Below are positions 16,646-25,079 of a stretch of 64,000 bases of DNA, piece by piece. Below the pieces are notes generated by a model. That model was given only the letters and a program-made list of their open reading frames with translations. It searched no databases and was not told the DNA's origin. How positions within the stretch are numbered: the stretch's first letter is position 1; the number at the start of each line of letters is the position of its first letter. The DNA is taken from the NCBI RefSeq assembly GCF_030408435.1, contig NZ_CP047046.1, forward strand, positions 1,346,572 through 1,410,571, read 5' to 3'. A program made the translations under genes and the position numbers. This stretch comes from Corynebacterium auriscanis (GTDB lineage Bacteria > Actinomycetota > Actinomycetes > Mycobacteriales > Mycobacteriaceae).

Positions 16646-16651
16646 ACTTTA
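16646..16651 (-). promoter_or_regulatory. -10 box for dut (leaderless candidate)
   Basis: TAAAGT on the minus strand, 8 nt upstream of the dut ATG, with no ribosome site between. Confidence 0.45.
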
Positions 16652-16744
16652 CAGTGGGACACCCTCGAATATCTGGTCGGGATACTCGGTGGCTACAATG
16701 AATTCACGCAAGCATTGTGCAGATGGACATTAAGGAGAACGTCA

Positions 16745-17239
16745 GTGGCTTCCACAGAGGTGCCAGCCCACGGGGATAATGTCCTCTATTCTGAGCGGCA
16801 GCGCGTACCACTGACGTGGTGGTTTTTTGCCGCGGGCGTGGTCTTTATCATCGCCTGGCAGGCGCAAATGGGGCGATCCGTTTGGTATGCCGTAGGGGCG
16901 GGAGTTTTCGCTGGTCTTTTCGCAGCGTGGATGCTGCTAAAGTTTTCCGCCACCGAGATTGCGGTGGTGCAACGCGCCGATGGTCAGCGCTGGTTGCACG
17001 CGGGTGAGGCGAAATTGCCAGCCGAACTCATCAGCCGCTCGCTAGTCATCCCACCCACGGCCAAGCAAGCAGCCATGGGGCGCCAGCTGGATCCCGCGGC
17101 CTTCGTAATTCACAAGGGTTGGATCCCTACGATGGCAATGATGGTGTTGGACGATCCGGAAGATCCCACCCCGTACTGGTTGATTTCGTCCAAGGAACCA
17201 CAGGCGCTGTTGGAGGCGCTGGATCGCCCGATCTATTAA
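16745..17239 (+). CDS. DUF3093 membrane protein
   Basis: 164 residues with GTG start at 16745, chosen because AAGGAG lies 8 nt upstream; the longer open frame overlaps dut. Two adjacent transmembrane helices (WWFFAAGVVFIIAWQA and VWYAVGAGVFAGLFAAWMLL) near residues 25-65 are followed by a soluble domain with the family segment DPAAFVIHKGWIPTMAMMVLDDPEDPTPYWLIS split across its C-terminal half. The family is conserved next to dut in actinobacteria (Rv2698). Function unknown. The stop codon falls in a short direct repeat. Confidence 0.83.
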   Translation: MASTEVPAHGDNVLYSERQRVPLTWWFFAAGVVFIIAWQAQMGRSVWYAVGAGVFAGLFAAWMLLKFSATEIAVVQRADGQRWLHAGEAKLPAELISRSLVIPPTAKQAAMGRQLDPAAFVIHKGWIPTMAMMVLDDPEDPTPYWLISSKEPQALLEALDRPIY

Positions 17240-17255
17240 CGATCGATCTATTAAC
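17229..17255 (+). repeat. 12-bp direct repeat at the DUF3093 stop
   Basis: CGATCTATTAAC occurs at 17229-17240 and 17244-17255 with 15-bp spacing. The first copy encodes the last residues and stop of the DUF3093 protein; the second repeats the same codons after the stop. A run of eight C follows at 17286-17293. Confidence 0.8.
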
Positions 17256-17331
17256 AAACGCTTTGGGGGTTAGTACCCACGGTAGCTCCCCCCCCTTACA
17301 CGAACCTCAGCCTAGAGCCGAGGACGACCGG

Positions 17332-17631
17332 TTAGGCACAGTCCACGCAGACGAATTCATCATCGCCGACCTTCTCGGCCATCCGACTGCGGTGCTGCAC
17401 GAGGAAGCACACGCTGCACGTGAATTCATCGCTCTGGCGGGGGATGACCGTGCCGGACAGCTCTTCACCGGATAGGTCAGCTAGTGGAACATCAAATGGC
17501 TCCACGATCTCTCCATCATCGGTATCTGCAACCGCAGGCTCGGCCTTTTCAGCGGCCTTCAATCCCTCAAGGGAATCGGTTTCAATTTCATCCTCAGGAC
17601 GGCGGCGAGGTGCATCATAGTCAGTAGCCAC
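17332..17631 (-). CDS. DUF4193 protein with zinc-ribbon-like Cys pairs
   Basis: 99 residues from a GTG start at 17631 with AAGGAG about 9 nt upstream. It begins VATDYDAPRRRPEDEIETDS, the standard opening of DUF4193. An acidic middle leads to a C-terminal treble-clef-like site with two CXXC pairs, CSVC and CVDC, separated by LVQHRSRMAEKVGDDEFV. Proteins of this size with this arrangement in actinobacteria are thought to bind zinc and may interact with RNA polymerase or nucleic acid, but no function is proven here. It precedes suhB convergently with DUF3093, as in Rv2699c. Confidence 0.85.
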   Translation of the reverse strand: MATDYDAPRRRPEDEIETDSLEGLKAAEKAEPAVADTDDGEIVEPFDVPLADLSGEELSGTVIPRQSDEFTCSVCFLVQHRSRMAEKVGDDEFVCVDCA

Positions 17632-17741
17632 GGCGTTTCTCCTTGTTAGCACTTCCGACTTTTCGGGTGACAGTTCATGTGCGTCGACGCGCATAGTAAA
17701 GCAAATACCGCTGACCTGTCACCTTAGGGCCACCTTGCCTC

Positions 17742-18719
17742 TTATTTTGACGCCAACGCCACCCCCGCACCCACCTTTGCTAATGCTCCTATTAACTCCG
17801 GCAGGAGGTGTGCCGAACTACCAGCGACCAGTAGTTTTTGTTCTTTATCGCTGTCCAATGCGGGAAAAATCACATCCACCCCCGCCCGCGCGGCGATCAA
17901 CGCGCCAGCCACGTAATCCCACGGTCCCAGCCCGTGTTCGTAATAAGCATCCACAGTGCCCTCAGCCAAGTGGCACAAATCCAATGCCGCCGAGCCTGCC
18001 CGTCGAATGTCTCGTACCTGGGGTAACAGTTCAGAGAGCACCCGTGCCTGCGCACGACGTTGTTCGGCAACATAGCCAAAGCCTGTAGCCACCAATGTCA
18101 TCGCCAAACTGCCAGCCCCTGGGGCTTCGAGAGTGCGAGGTTGGTGGGAAGCATGCGCTTGCGAGGCGATAGTCGAATTGGCGTTCAGCGTCGCCGGACC
18201 GCCGACGTGCGCACAGTACTCTTTGCCAGAAGGTATTTGCACGACTGCCGCGGCAATGGGCACTCCACTAACGGTCGCAGCCACGCTGACGGCACAATCC
18301 GGTTGGCCGTACATAAAGTTCACGGTGCCGTCGATGGGGTCTACGACCCACACGACATCCGTAGTCCGCACGGATTCAACCCCAGCATTAGCCCCACCCA
18401 GATTCGACACCACGGCCCGCGACACCGACAGGGCCGGGTGCCCGGTATCCCACGTGCCCGAGTTCGCCAATTCCCGCTCGCTCACGATGTGCCCTTCTTC
18501 CTCCCCCAAGATGGTCGATCCGGGCAGAGCGGATAGTAAGAAATGTTGCAAGAACTTTTCGGACGCTACGTCCACCGCCGTGACGGGATCCACTTCTGAA
18601 CTCTTATGGGCGCGGGCTGCCACTCGCCCTGAACTGTCGGCCAGCTCACCGCGCATGTGGCGTACTAAGTCAGCCGCTGCCGCGGCAGCGGCTCGGGAAA
18701 TCTCACGGAGGTCAATCAT
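17742..18719 (-). CDS. suhB: Inositol-1-monophosphatase family protein
   Basis: About 325 residues. Mg-dependent phosphatase that supplies inositol for phosphatidylinositol lipids and possibly mycothiol. The metal-binding motifs are clear: GEEEGH, WVVDPIDGTVNFMYG and GPWDYVAGALIARAG. Two starts are possible: ATG at 18719 (MIDLREI) or GTG at 18725, which has GGAGGGG about 10 nt upstream; the longer frame up to 18845 is unlikely. There is an insertion of about 25 residues between the acidic motif and the DPIDGT motif compared with short bacterial members. The gene is the counterpart of Rv2701c beside ppgK. Confidence 0.88.
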   Translation of the reverse strand: MIDLREISRAAAAAAADLVRHMRGELADSSGRVAARAHKSSEVDPVTAVDVASEKFLQHFLLSALPGSTILGEEEGHIVSERELANSGTWDTGHPALSVSRAVVSNLGGANAGVESVRTTDVVWVVDPIDGTVNFMYGQPDCAVSVAATVSGVPIAAAVVQIPSGKEYCAHVGGPATLNANSTIASQAHASHQPRTLEAPGAGSLAMTLVATGFGYVAEQRRAQARVLSELLPQVRDIRRAGSAALDLCHLAEGTVDAYYEHGLGPWDYVAGALIAARAGVDVIFPALDSDKEQKLLVAGSSAHLLPELIGALAKVGAGVALASK

Positions 18720-18900
18720 GGACACATACCCATCCCCTCCCCCACGCTGCGACTTGACCCCAAGGGAATCGAGTGAGCGGGTAGCGCGGGGCGTCAAGTA
18801 GATATGGGTTGAAGGAACCGAAGGCACCGAATTCTGTGAAACCATGCCACCAGCAAACCACGGGGAGCATCCGCGCGCGGACGACGGGGGTTAAACCCGC

Positions 18901-18906
18901 TATCAT
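18901..18906 (+). promoter_or_regulatory. -10 box, leaderless ppgK
   Basis: TATCAT ends 8 nt before the ppgK ATG, and no ribosome site is present. Confidence 0.55.
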
Positions 18907-18914
18907 CTGTACCC

Positions 18915-19679
18915 ATGACTGAGCAGAACCCAGATTTGAGCTTTGGCGTAGACATCGGAGGCTCGGGCGTAAAGGCCGCAATCGTTGACCTCAAGACCGG
19001 TGAATTCGTTACCGAGAGGTTAAAGATCGCCACGCCCCAGCCTGCAGAACCAGATGCGGTGGCCGAGGTTGTTCTCCAGCTCATGCAGGAAGCTGCTTGG
19101 GATGGCCCAGTGGGAATTACTGTGCCAGCTGTAGTTAAAAATCAATTCACGCGCAGCGCAGCGAATATTGGCGGTGATTGGATTGGGACGGATTGCCAGG
19201 AACTCTTCCATCGGCACTTGGGTGATCGCGAGATTGCGGTGCTTAATGACGCCGATGCCGCGGGCCTGGCCGAAGTTGCCTACGGCGATGAAGCCGCTCG
19301 CAGTGGTGCCGTCATGTTGCTGACCTTTGGTACGGGTATCGGCTCTGCCCTGTTGATGGATGGCAACCTCTACCCAAACTCGGAACTTGGGCACCTACCT
19401 TTTGAGAACACGACCTGCGAGAAGTGGGCCAGCTCTGCAGTGAAGGAAAAAGAAGACCTCCCCTTCAAGGAGTGGGCTAAGCGCGTTGATCAGGTTATGC
19501 ACCTGTACGGCAAACTGTTCAGCCCGCAGACTTTCGTGGTTGGCGGCGGAATTTCCCGTAAGGCCGATAAATGGGTTCCGCGCCTGACCGTTGAGCAAAA
19601 GGTTGTTCCCGCACAGTTACGAAACCAAGCTGGCATTGTGGGTGCGGCGATGGCTGTGCGAGACGGCTTCCGCCCCTAG
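18915..19679 (+). CDS. ppgK: Polyphosphate glucokinase
   Basis: 254 residues. A ROK-family kinase that phosphorylates glucose using polyphosphate or ATP. Visible are the phosphate loop FGVDIGGSGVKAAIVDL near the N-terminus, VLNDADAAGLAEVAYG with the catalytic Asp, the second phosphate motif LLTFGTGIGSALLMDG, and GHLPFENTTCEKWASS. The last replaces the usual ROK zinc cluster, as in other PpgK. The gene lies directly before sigA, as in mycobacteria. In an organism with no PTS genes at the sugR locus, this kinase may be a main route for glucose phosphorylation; that is inference. Confidence 0.93.
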   Translation: MTEQNPDLSFGVDIGGSGVKAAIVDLKTGEFVTERLKIATPQPAEPDAVAEVVLQLMQEAAWDGPVGITVPAVVKNQFTRSAANIGGDWIGTDCQELFHRHLGDREIAVLNDADAAGLAEVAYGDEAARSGAVMLLTFGTGIGSALLMDGNLYPNSELGHLPFENTTCEKWASSAVKEKEDLPFKEWAKRVDQVMHLYGKLFSPQTFVVGGGISRKADKWVPRLTVEQKVVPAQLRNQAGIVGAAMAVRDGFRP

Positions 19680-19742
19680 CCGTGCACGCGAGGCAGATGA
19701 AATCTATTTGCTGGTAGAAACTACCACCGCCCAAACAACAGC

Positions 19743-19818
19743 GGGGGTAACACCCCTACCCCCTTGACAATCGCGGTTTCAGTTATAATTGGGGGTCGAT
19801 TGTCGGGAACTACGACCC
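19743..19818 (+). promoter_or_regulatory. sigA promoter region with two inverted repeats
   Basis: TTGACA (19764-19769) and TATAAT (19784-19789) are both perfect consensus but only 14 nt apart, so one of them may not be used as such. An inverted repeat GGGGGTA-N7-TACCCCC (19743-19763) ends at the -35 box. A second, GGGTCG-N14-CGACCC (19793-19818), covers the expected start of transcription. The leader to the sigA start would be about 140 nt. Confidence 0.6.
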
Positions 19819-19934
19819 GAGGAATGCGATACACACGCATTTCATTAACGCGAGCAGCACTTTTGTCGCGGTACAGTGGCGACGAATGAAAACAGTAGCT
19901 GCAGTAATAATGCACGCAAATGAAAGGGCTTTTT

Positions 19935-21647
19935 GTGGTAGCGAATAACTCGGCCGAATCCAACGAAGGATCCGAGAACGCAGCAGTGCGCAAGGTAGCC
20001 AAAAAGTCCGCTGCTGCAAAAAGCACTCGCAAGGTAGCCAAGAAGTCCGCTACCGCCAAGAAGGCAGCAACCGCAAAGAAGGCCACCGCAGCGCGCAAGA
20101 CTACAGCGGCCACTGTGGCAGCCGAGGCCAGCGCCAGCACTGCAGCCGCCGTGGCTACGGATACGACCACGCCTGACACAACCGCAAAGCAAACCGTTGC
20201 AAAAAAGACGGCGGTCAAGAAGGCCACGGCGAAAAAAACGGCTCCGAAGAAAACGGCCAAGAAGACCACCGCGAAGAAAACGGCAAAGAAGACAACCGCC
20301 CGCACGGCTGCAAAGAAGGCAGCTACCAAGAAGACCGCAGCGAAGGCCACTTCCAAGGCAGCTCAGGCACAAGACAGCGCGCAGCAGCTGGATGCAGGAG
20401 ATCTGGATGCCACGTTGACCGCTGCCGGCACCGCTGGCACCCCGGGTGTGGATACCGCAGACATCAAACCGGATGATGTAGATCCCGACTTGGATCGTGA
20501 ACTTGACGACGAGTTCGACGAGGATCTGGACGACGACTTAGAAGATGACCTCGAGGATGACCTCGTCGACGATCTCGACGAGGATCTTGAGGAAGGCGAA
20601 GAGGACGAAGAAGGCGAAGATTCCGCCAAGGACGGCAGCGCCGACGACGAAAAAGACGGTAGCTTCGTCTGGGACGAGGATGAATCCGCGGCGCTGCGCC
20701 AGGCCCGCAAGGATGCCGAGCTCACAGCTTCGGCGGACTCCGTGCGTGCGTACCTCAAGCAAATCGGCAAGGTTGCCTTGTTGAATGCAGAACAAGAGGT
20801 CAGCCTAGCCAAACGCATCGAGGCGGGCCTCTACGCCGGGTACCGCCTGCAGGAGATTAAGGAATCGGGCGAGAAGCTCTCCCCCATGCACCGTCGCGAC
20901 CTGCGCGAGATTGAGCGCGACGGCCGCCGAGCCAAGAACCACTTGCTGGAGGCGAACCTTCGCCTGGTGGTTTCCTTGGCCAAGCGTTATACCGGCCGTG
21001 GCATGGCCTTCCTAGACCTCATCCAGGAAGGCAACTTGGGCCTAATCCGTGCGGTGGAGAAGTTCGACTATGTCAAGGGCTACAAGTTCTCCACTTACGC
21101 CACGTGGTGGATTCGCCAGGCGATTACCCGCGCAATGGCCGACCAAGCCCGTACCATTCGCATTCCGGTCCACATGGTGGAGGTCATCAACAAGCTCGGC
21201 CGTATTCAGCGTGAGCTGCTGCAGGACCTCGGTCGCGAACCTTCCCCCGAGGAACTCGCTCGCGAGATGGACATCACCGTCGATAAGGTGCTGGAGATCC
21301 AGCAGTACGCCCGCGAGCCGATTTCCCTCGACCAAACCATCGGCGACGAGGGCGATAGCCAGCTAGGCGATTTTATCGAGGATTCCGAGGCCGTGGTGGC
21401 AGTGGATGCTGTCTCCTTCACCCTGCTGCAGGATCAACTGCAGGATGTGCTGCACACGCTGTCGGAGCGCGAAGCTGGGGTGGTCAAACTACGGTTCGGC
21501 CTCACCGACGGCATGCCGCGCACTTTAGACGAAATCGGCCAAGTTTACGGCGTGACCCGCGAGCGCATCCGCCAGATCGAATCGAAGACGATGTCCAAGC
21601 TGCGCCACCCATCCCGGTCCCAGGTCCTCCGCGATTACTTGGACTAG
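19935..21647 (+). CDS. sigA: Primary sigma factor SigA (RpoD)
   Basis: About 570 residues from GTG 19935, which has GAAAGGG just upstream (an in-frame ATG is at 19920). It directs RNA polymerase to housekeeping promoters. Residues 10-135 are a Lys/Ala-rich, histone-H1-like stretch (repeats of AKKTAKKTT type), residues about 160-230 are strongly acidic (runs of [14 protein letters not shown]), then [20 protein letters not shown] begins the sigma70 core. Region 2 shows [20 protein letters not shown] and [13 protein letters not shown], region 3 [12 protein letters not shown], and region 4 ends [15 protein letters not shown]. The core is nearly identical to mycobacterial SigA. The charged N-terminal half corresponds to the variable region 1. 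Confidence 0.96.
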   Translation: MVANNSAESNEGSENAAVRKVAKKSAAAKSTRKVAKKSATAKKAATAKKATAARKTTAATVAAEASASTAAAVATDTTTPDTTAKQTVAKKTAVKKATAKKTAPKKTAKKTTAKKTAKKTTARTAAKKAATKKTAAKATSKAAQAQDSAQQLDAGDLDATLTAAGTAGTPGVDTADIKPDDVDPDLDRELDDEFDEDLDDDLEDDLEDDLVDDLDEDLEEGEEDEEGEDSAKDGSADDEKDGSFVWDEDESAALRQARKDAELTASADSVRAYLKQIGKVALLNAEQEVSLAKRIEAGLYAGYRLQEIKESGEKLSPMHRRDLREIERDGRRAKNHLLEANLRLVVSLAKRYTGRGMAFLDLIQEGNLGLIRAVEKFDYVKGYKFSTYATWWIRQAITRAMADQARTIRIPVHMVEVINKLGRIQRELLQDLGREPSPEELAREMDITVDKVLEIQQYAREPISLDQTIGDEGDSQLGDFIEDSEAVVAVDAVSFTLLQDQLQDVLHTLSEREAGVVKLRFGLTDGMPRTLDEIGQVYGVTRERIRQIESKTMSKLRHPSRSQVLRDYLD

Positions 21648-21651
21648 CAGA

Positions 21652-21990
21652 GTGGCCCTCCTAGCGCCGTTTCGCCAGCTCTTCGGCTGCCGCAGGACGG
21701 CGCTCTCGCCTAGGTACACCCCATTTTCGGCTGCGTCTCGCCGGGATCTGACTTACCCTTCTTTTTTGGTCGACGCCACCCGCCATCTCGAGCGCGTTCC
21801 TACTGGGCCGAGATTGAACCCATTCCGCCGTTTTCACACGTTTTCCGTGTCCCTCAAGGCCCCCGGAACCCCGGAGGATTTCTACCATCTGGCCGAACGT
21901 TTACTTACCGGACAGGTCCACGACGCGGCAGGAGCGCCGCTGATCACGCGCGAGGGTTGCGGCACACCCCACGGCAAGAACCTTCCCTAG
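21652..21990 (+). pseudogene. Possible DUF1990-like N-terminal remnant
   Basis: An open frame of 112 codons fills the gap between sigA and the next gene. Its middle reads DLTYPSFLVDATRHLERVPTG and later FYHLAERLLTGQVHDAAGAPLI. This resembles the beginning of DUF1990 proteins (TYP...GATR...LP.G...A..LLT...H..AG), but the domain normally continues for another 80-100 residues, which are absent here. There is no ribosome site at the first ATG. It may be a truncated relic or a diverged short gene. I cannot decide from sequence alone, and it could be chance coding potential in a 339-base gap. Confidence 0.3.
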
Positions 21991-22358
21991 CTGTTCAGCC
22001 TCTGGCACAACTCGTGGGATGCGTGACCTTCTTCCTCACACTTCCGGGCGGCCTCGCTAGAAAAATTGGTGATGACGATGCTGGTGCACACAGCAATGAT
22101 GGCCAGTAACACCCCGATGGCGGCATAGACTTTCTGCTGGTTACCACGAATGGCCACGAACAGGGCGATCAGAGCCACCGCCAAGGCGACAACGGCCGCG
22201 ACGATACCAATAACCGGCATCATGGCCGCGGGAATCGACAGGATGCCGACGACCAATGCAGCGATGGAAAGACCGGTGACCTTCTGCTGCTGCACCTTGC
22301 GGCGCTTAATCTCCTTGGCATTGTTTTCGCTGAGGTCGGAATAGTCACGCGCTGCCAT
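21987..22358 (-). CDS. Small two-to-three-helix membrane protein (DUF4190-like)
   Basis: 123 residues. A basic N-terminal segment (KEIKRRKVQQQKVTG) precedes two closely spaced helices (LSIAALVVGILSIPAAMMPVIG and IVAAVVALAVALIALFVAIRG) and a third (YAAIGVLLAIIAVCTSIVI). The short C-terminal tail has two Cys (KCEEEG and LCQRL). The pattern resembles DUF4190-type proteins, often encoded near signalling or sigma genes, but the assignment is weak. It sits downstream of the helicase gene on the same strand with a 60-nt gap. Function unknown. Confidence 0.65.
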   Translation of the reverse strand: MAARDYSDLSENNAKEIKRRKVQQQKVTGLSIAALVVGILSIPAAMMPVIGIVAAVVALAVALIALFVAIRGNQQKVYAAIGVLLAIIAVCTSIVITNFSSEAARKCEEEGHASHELCQRLNS

Positions 22359-22418
22359 TGTGCCTTCGCTTCTCCTTGACGCATTAAAGATGCTCTAAAT
22401 AAGGTGCGGTGGGATTCC

Positions 22419-24143
22419 TCACCAGTCCCGCAAATATGCAATTCTATCTCGCAGTTGCTGCGCTGTACACAGCGCGGTAGGTGGTCCCCCGCAATTTTTG
22501 CGGGCATCGTTGTGTATTTGCCCGTGCGGTTTGCCCGTGCGGGCGGACTTCATCGCCACCAGGGCGTTGAGTTCCTTACGCAGGGCCGGCAGTTCCTCGC
22601 TGGCTACGCGCTGGCTGTGCAGGTTGGCTCCCGACCCTTCGGGGGCATTGGCTATCGCTTCTTTGCGGCGCCGTTCTTCCTCTTCTCGCTGCTTGGCCCG
22701 TGCCTCCACTTGGTCGGCCTGGCGCTGTTTGAGCAACGTGCGCATCTGATCGGCGTCCAACAGACCGGGAAGGCCCAGGTAGGCCTGTTCTTCCTCGGAA
22801 CCCGCCACGGTGGAGGTGCCGTAGGTGGAGCCGTCGTAAATCAAGCTGTCCAACTCGGCTTCGGCGCCGACAGATTCGTACCCGCGCTCATCGCCAGGTT
22901 CATTCTTTTCCTGGTTTGCATCCTGTAAGGCCTGGTCATCCCATCCCTCGTCGGGGCGGTCTGGCTTACCCAGCACGTGGTTACGCTGCCGTTCCATTTT
23001 CGACGCCAAGTCCAGCAGCACCGGGACACTCGGGAGGAAAACGGAGGCGGACTCGCCGGGGCGGCGGCTACGCACGAAACGACCGATGGCCTGTGCGAAG
23101 AACAATGGGGTGGATGAACTTGTGGCGTACACGCCCACCGCCAGGCGGGGCACGTCCACGCCCTCGGAAACCATGCGGACCGCGACCATCCACTCGTCCA
23201 TGGAGTCCGAAAACTCTTTAATACGATCCGAGGCCCCCGCTTCGTCGGAGAGCACCACGGTCACGGGGGTAGAGCTAATGGTCCCGAGGATCTTGGCGTA
23301 CGCGCGCGCCGTGGTTTTATCCGTGGCGATCACCAGGCCGCCGGCATCGGGGGTGTGTTGGCGCAACTGCAATAAACGTGTGTGTGCAGCTTGCAGGACG
23401 GCCGGGATCCAATCACCGCGGGGATCCAGGGCCGTTTTCCATGCCCGCGCGGTTTGTTCCTGATTGAGGATCTCGCCCAGTCGGGCCTCGAACTCCTCGC
23501 CCGCACTATTGCGCCAGCGGGCTTGGCCGGAGTACGCCAGGAACACAACGGGGCGCACGACCTTGTCTTTGAGGGCCTCCGCATACCCGTAGGTGTAATC
23601 GGCGCTGGACTGCAGCGCACCTTCTGCTCCATCCACGGATTCGTAGCGCACAAAAGGAATCTGCGCGTCGTCCGAACGGAATGGGGTACCGGTCAAAGCC
23701 AAGCGCCGTTCCGCATGGGCGTACGCCAAGCGCACCCCATCGCCCCAGCTTTTAGCATCACCTGCATGGTGGATCTCATCCAAGATCACCAGCGTCTTTT
23801 GGGCGGTTGCGACTTGGTAGTGCTTGGTGGGTTTCATTCCCACCTGGGCGTACGTGACGGCAACTCCCTGGTAGGACCTATTGAATGGTGAAGAATTCGT
23901 GAAATTAGCGTCGATCGCGATTCCCTGTGCCGCGGCAGAGTGAGACCACTGGACCTTGAGGTGTTCGGTCGGCACCACGATTACAAGTCGCTGAACCACA
24001 CGGGTTTCCAGCAATAGCCGAGCCAAGGTCAACGCGAAGGTTGTCTTTCCCGCCCCTGGGGTAGCTACTGCTAGAAAATCTTTAGGTTGTTCAGCGATGT
24101 ATTTATCGAGTGCCTCCTGCTGCCAGGCGCGGAGGTGTTTCAT
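22419..24143 (-). CDS. DEAD/DEAH-box (superfamily II, XPB/ResIII-like) helicase
   Basis: 574 residues. Motif I is ATPGAGKTTFALTLARLLL near residue 28, motif II is VILDEIHHAGDAKSWGDG (DEIH), and motif III LALTGTPFRSD. The C-terminal helicase domain has MRMVSEGVDVPRLAVGVYATS (motif V) and FAQAIGRFVRSRRPGESASVFLP (motif VI). The last 150 residues are charged and helical (RQADQVEARAKQREEEERRRKEA). Related actinobacterial proteins are annotated as DEAD/DEAH helicases close to sigA-sigB. The substrate (DNA or RNA) is not known. There is no accompanying methylase or specificity gene, so a restriction system is not indicated. Confidence 0.85.
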   Translation of the reverse strand: MKHLRAWQQEALDKYIAEQPKDFLAVATPGAGKTTFALTLARLLLETRVVQRLVIVVPTEHLKVQWSHSAAAQGIAIDANFTNSSPFNRSYQGVAVTYAQVGMKPTKHYQVATAQKTLVILDEIHHAGDAKSWGDGVRLAYAHAERRLALTGTPFRSDDAQIPFVRYESVDGAEGALQSSADYTYGYAEALKDKVVRPVVFLAYSGQARWRNSAGEEFEARLGEILNQEQTARAWKTALDPRGDWIPAVLQAAHTRLLQLRQHTPDAGGLVIATDKTTARAYAKILGTISSTPVTVVLSDEAGASDRIKEFSDSMDEWMVAVRMVSEGVDVPRLAVGVYATSSSTPLFFAQAIGRFVRSRRPGESASVFLPSVPVLLDLASKMERQRNHVLGKPDRPDEGWDDQALQDANQEKNEPGDERGYESVGAEAELDSLIYDGSTYGTSTVAGSEEEQAYLGLPGLLDADQMRTLLKQRQADQVEARAKQREEEERRRKEAIANAPEGSGANLHSQRVASEELPALRKELNALVAMKSARTGKPHGQIHNDARKNCGGPPTALCTAQQLRDRIAYLRDW

Positions 24144-24209
24144 CGCTTCTTTCTCGTCGTTTGTGGTCGTTAATCGTGCAGCACTCGGGTACCGCCGGCG
24201 CTCAGGCCT

Positions 24210-24452
24210 CTAGCGCTTGCGCAGAGATTGATAAATCTGCTCACAATCCGGGCACACTGGGCTGCCGGGCTTCGCCTGTTTGCGTACCGGAAAGGTTTCC
24301 CCGCACAGTGCCACAACGACCTTTCCAGCCACGGCAGACTCAATAATCTCGTTCTTCTTCACGTAGTGGAAAAACTTCGGGGTATCGTCGTCTGTCGTTT
24401 GCTCGGTGCGCACATCGGGGCGCTCAATGGTGGTTGTACTTGGGTTACTCAC
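24210..24452 (-). CDS. DUF3039 protein (small zinc-site protein)
   Basis: 80 residues from the GTG at 24452. The family core FFHYVKKNEIIESAVAGKVVVALCGE is followed by PVRKQAKPGSPVCPDCEQIYQSL, so a single Cys in LCGE and a CXXC pair (CPDC) could bind one metal. DUF3039 genes sit beside this helicase and DUF3099 in many actinobacteria. The longer open frame upstream is not used by homologs. The start codon lies inside a perfect 7+7 palindrome (24450-24466), which may regulate this gene. Function unknown. Confidence 0.82.
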   Translation of the reverse strand: MSNPSTTTIERPDVRTEQTTDDDTPKFFHYVKKNEIIESAVAGKVVVALCGETFPVRKQAKPGSPVCPDCEQIYQSLRKR

Positions 24453-24466
24453 AATGACCCATTGTG
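24450..24466. promoter_or_regulatory. Perfect palindrome over the DUF3039 start
   Basis: CACAATG-ACC-CATTGTG, 7-bp arms with a 3-nt centre. The first three bases are the complement of the GTG start codon. It could be an operator blocking initiation or a translation-control hairpin; no known factor is recognised. Confidence 0.4.
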
Positions 24467-24610
24467 CCCCTGAACGCACCCATTTTCCAACTAGGGATGA
24501 AGAGCGCACGCGGCTGTGTTGGATCTCCCTCCCTGCCCCAGTAGCAGCCCGAGGTTGGGACCAGTCGCACCCGCTCTGCCCCTCAACGCATGCACTGGCC
24601 ACTGAAGGAC

Positions 24611-24616
24611 TAGCGT
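24611..24616 (+). promoter_or_regulatory. -10 box, leaderless DUF3099 gene
   Basis: TAGCGT ends 7 nt before the ATG of the DUF3099 gene; there is no ribosome site. Confidence 0.45.
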
Positions 24617-24623
24617 TGTTTGC

Positions 24624-25079
24624 ATGGCAGCTCAGAACAAACGCAGTGCAGCTTCGGTGCCTCGCTTTACTCGGCGCGGCAAGTCTACTGCCACCCTTAT
24701 TACCGACGCCAAACGCTCCCGCTTGGAAGGGTGGCACCATAGGCGCCGGGTATATGCGACTTTGCAGCTGCTGCGCTTGCCGGTTTTGGCAGGCGCAGGC
24801 ATTGCCATGTGGCTTACCAACAATGTGGCTCTAGCGGTGGCCATCGCCTTAATTTCGCTGCCTCTCCCCTGGGCAGCTGTCTTGCTGGCCAATGAAACTG
24901 GCGAAGTAGATAAGCAAGAACGGAAAATCTACAAGCCCGCCGTTGTGCGTGCCAACCGCCAAGCACTGGAGGCCAACCGAGGGGTGCGCTCAGCAGCGGA
25001 TCCCCAGCATGTCCTGGAGTCTTCTGAGAGCGCATCCAATCCCGGCAAGGAAATCATCACTGTGGAGGATGACGAGTGA
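24624..25079 (+). CDS. DUF3099 membrane protein
   Basis: 151 residues. It opens with a basic segment, then the family motif TLITDAKRSRLEGWHHRRRVYATLQLLRLPV and two transmembrane helices (VLAGAGIAMWLTNNVALAVAIALISLPLPWAAVLLAN split between them). The C-terminal 60 residues are soluble and charged. DUF3099 is an actinobacterial family without assigned function, conserved opposite DUF3039. The stop codon overlaps the GTG start of the methyltransferase gene, implying co-translation. Confidence 0.83.
   Translation: MAAQNKRSAASVPRFTRRGKSTATLITDAKRSRLEGWHHRRRVYATLQLLRLPVLAGAGIAMWLTNNVALAVAIALISLPLPWAAVLLANETGEVDKQERKIYKPAVVRANRQALEANRGVRSAADPQHVLESSESASNPGKEIITVEDDE

Noticed and set aside
22419..24143. 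Restriction or phage-defence helicase
   Set aside because: No methylase, specificity or nuclease partner; the gene belongs to the conserved sigA-sigB neighbourhood.
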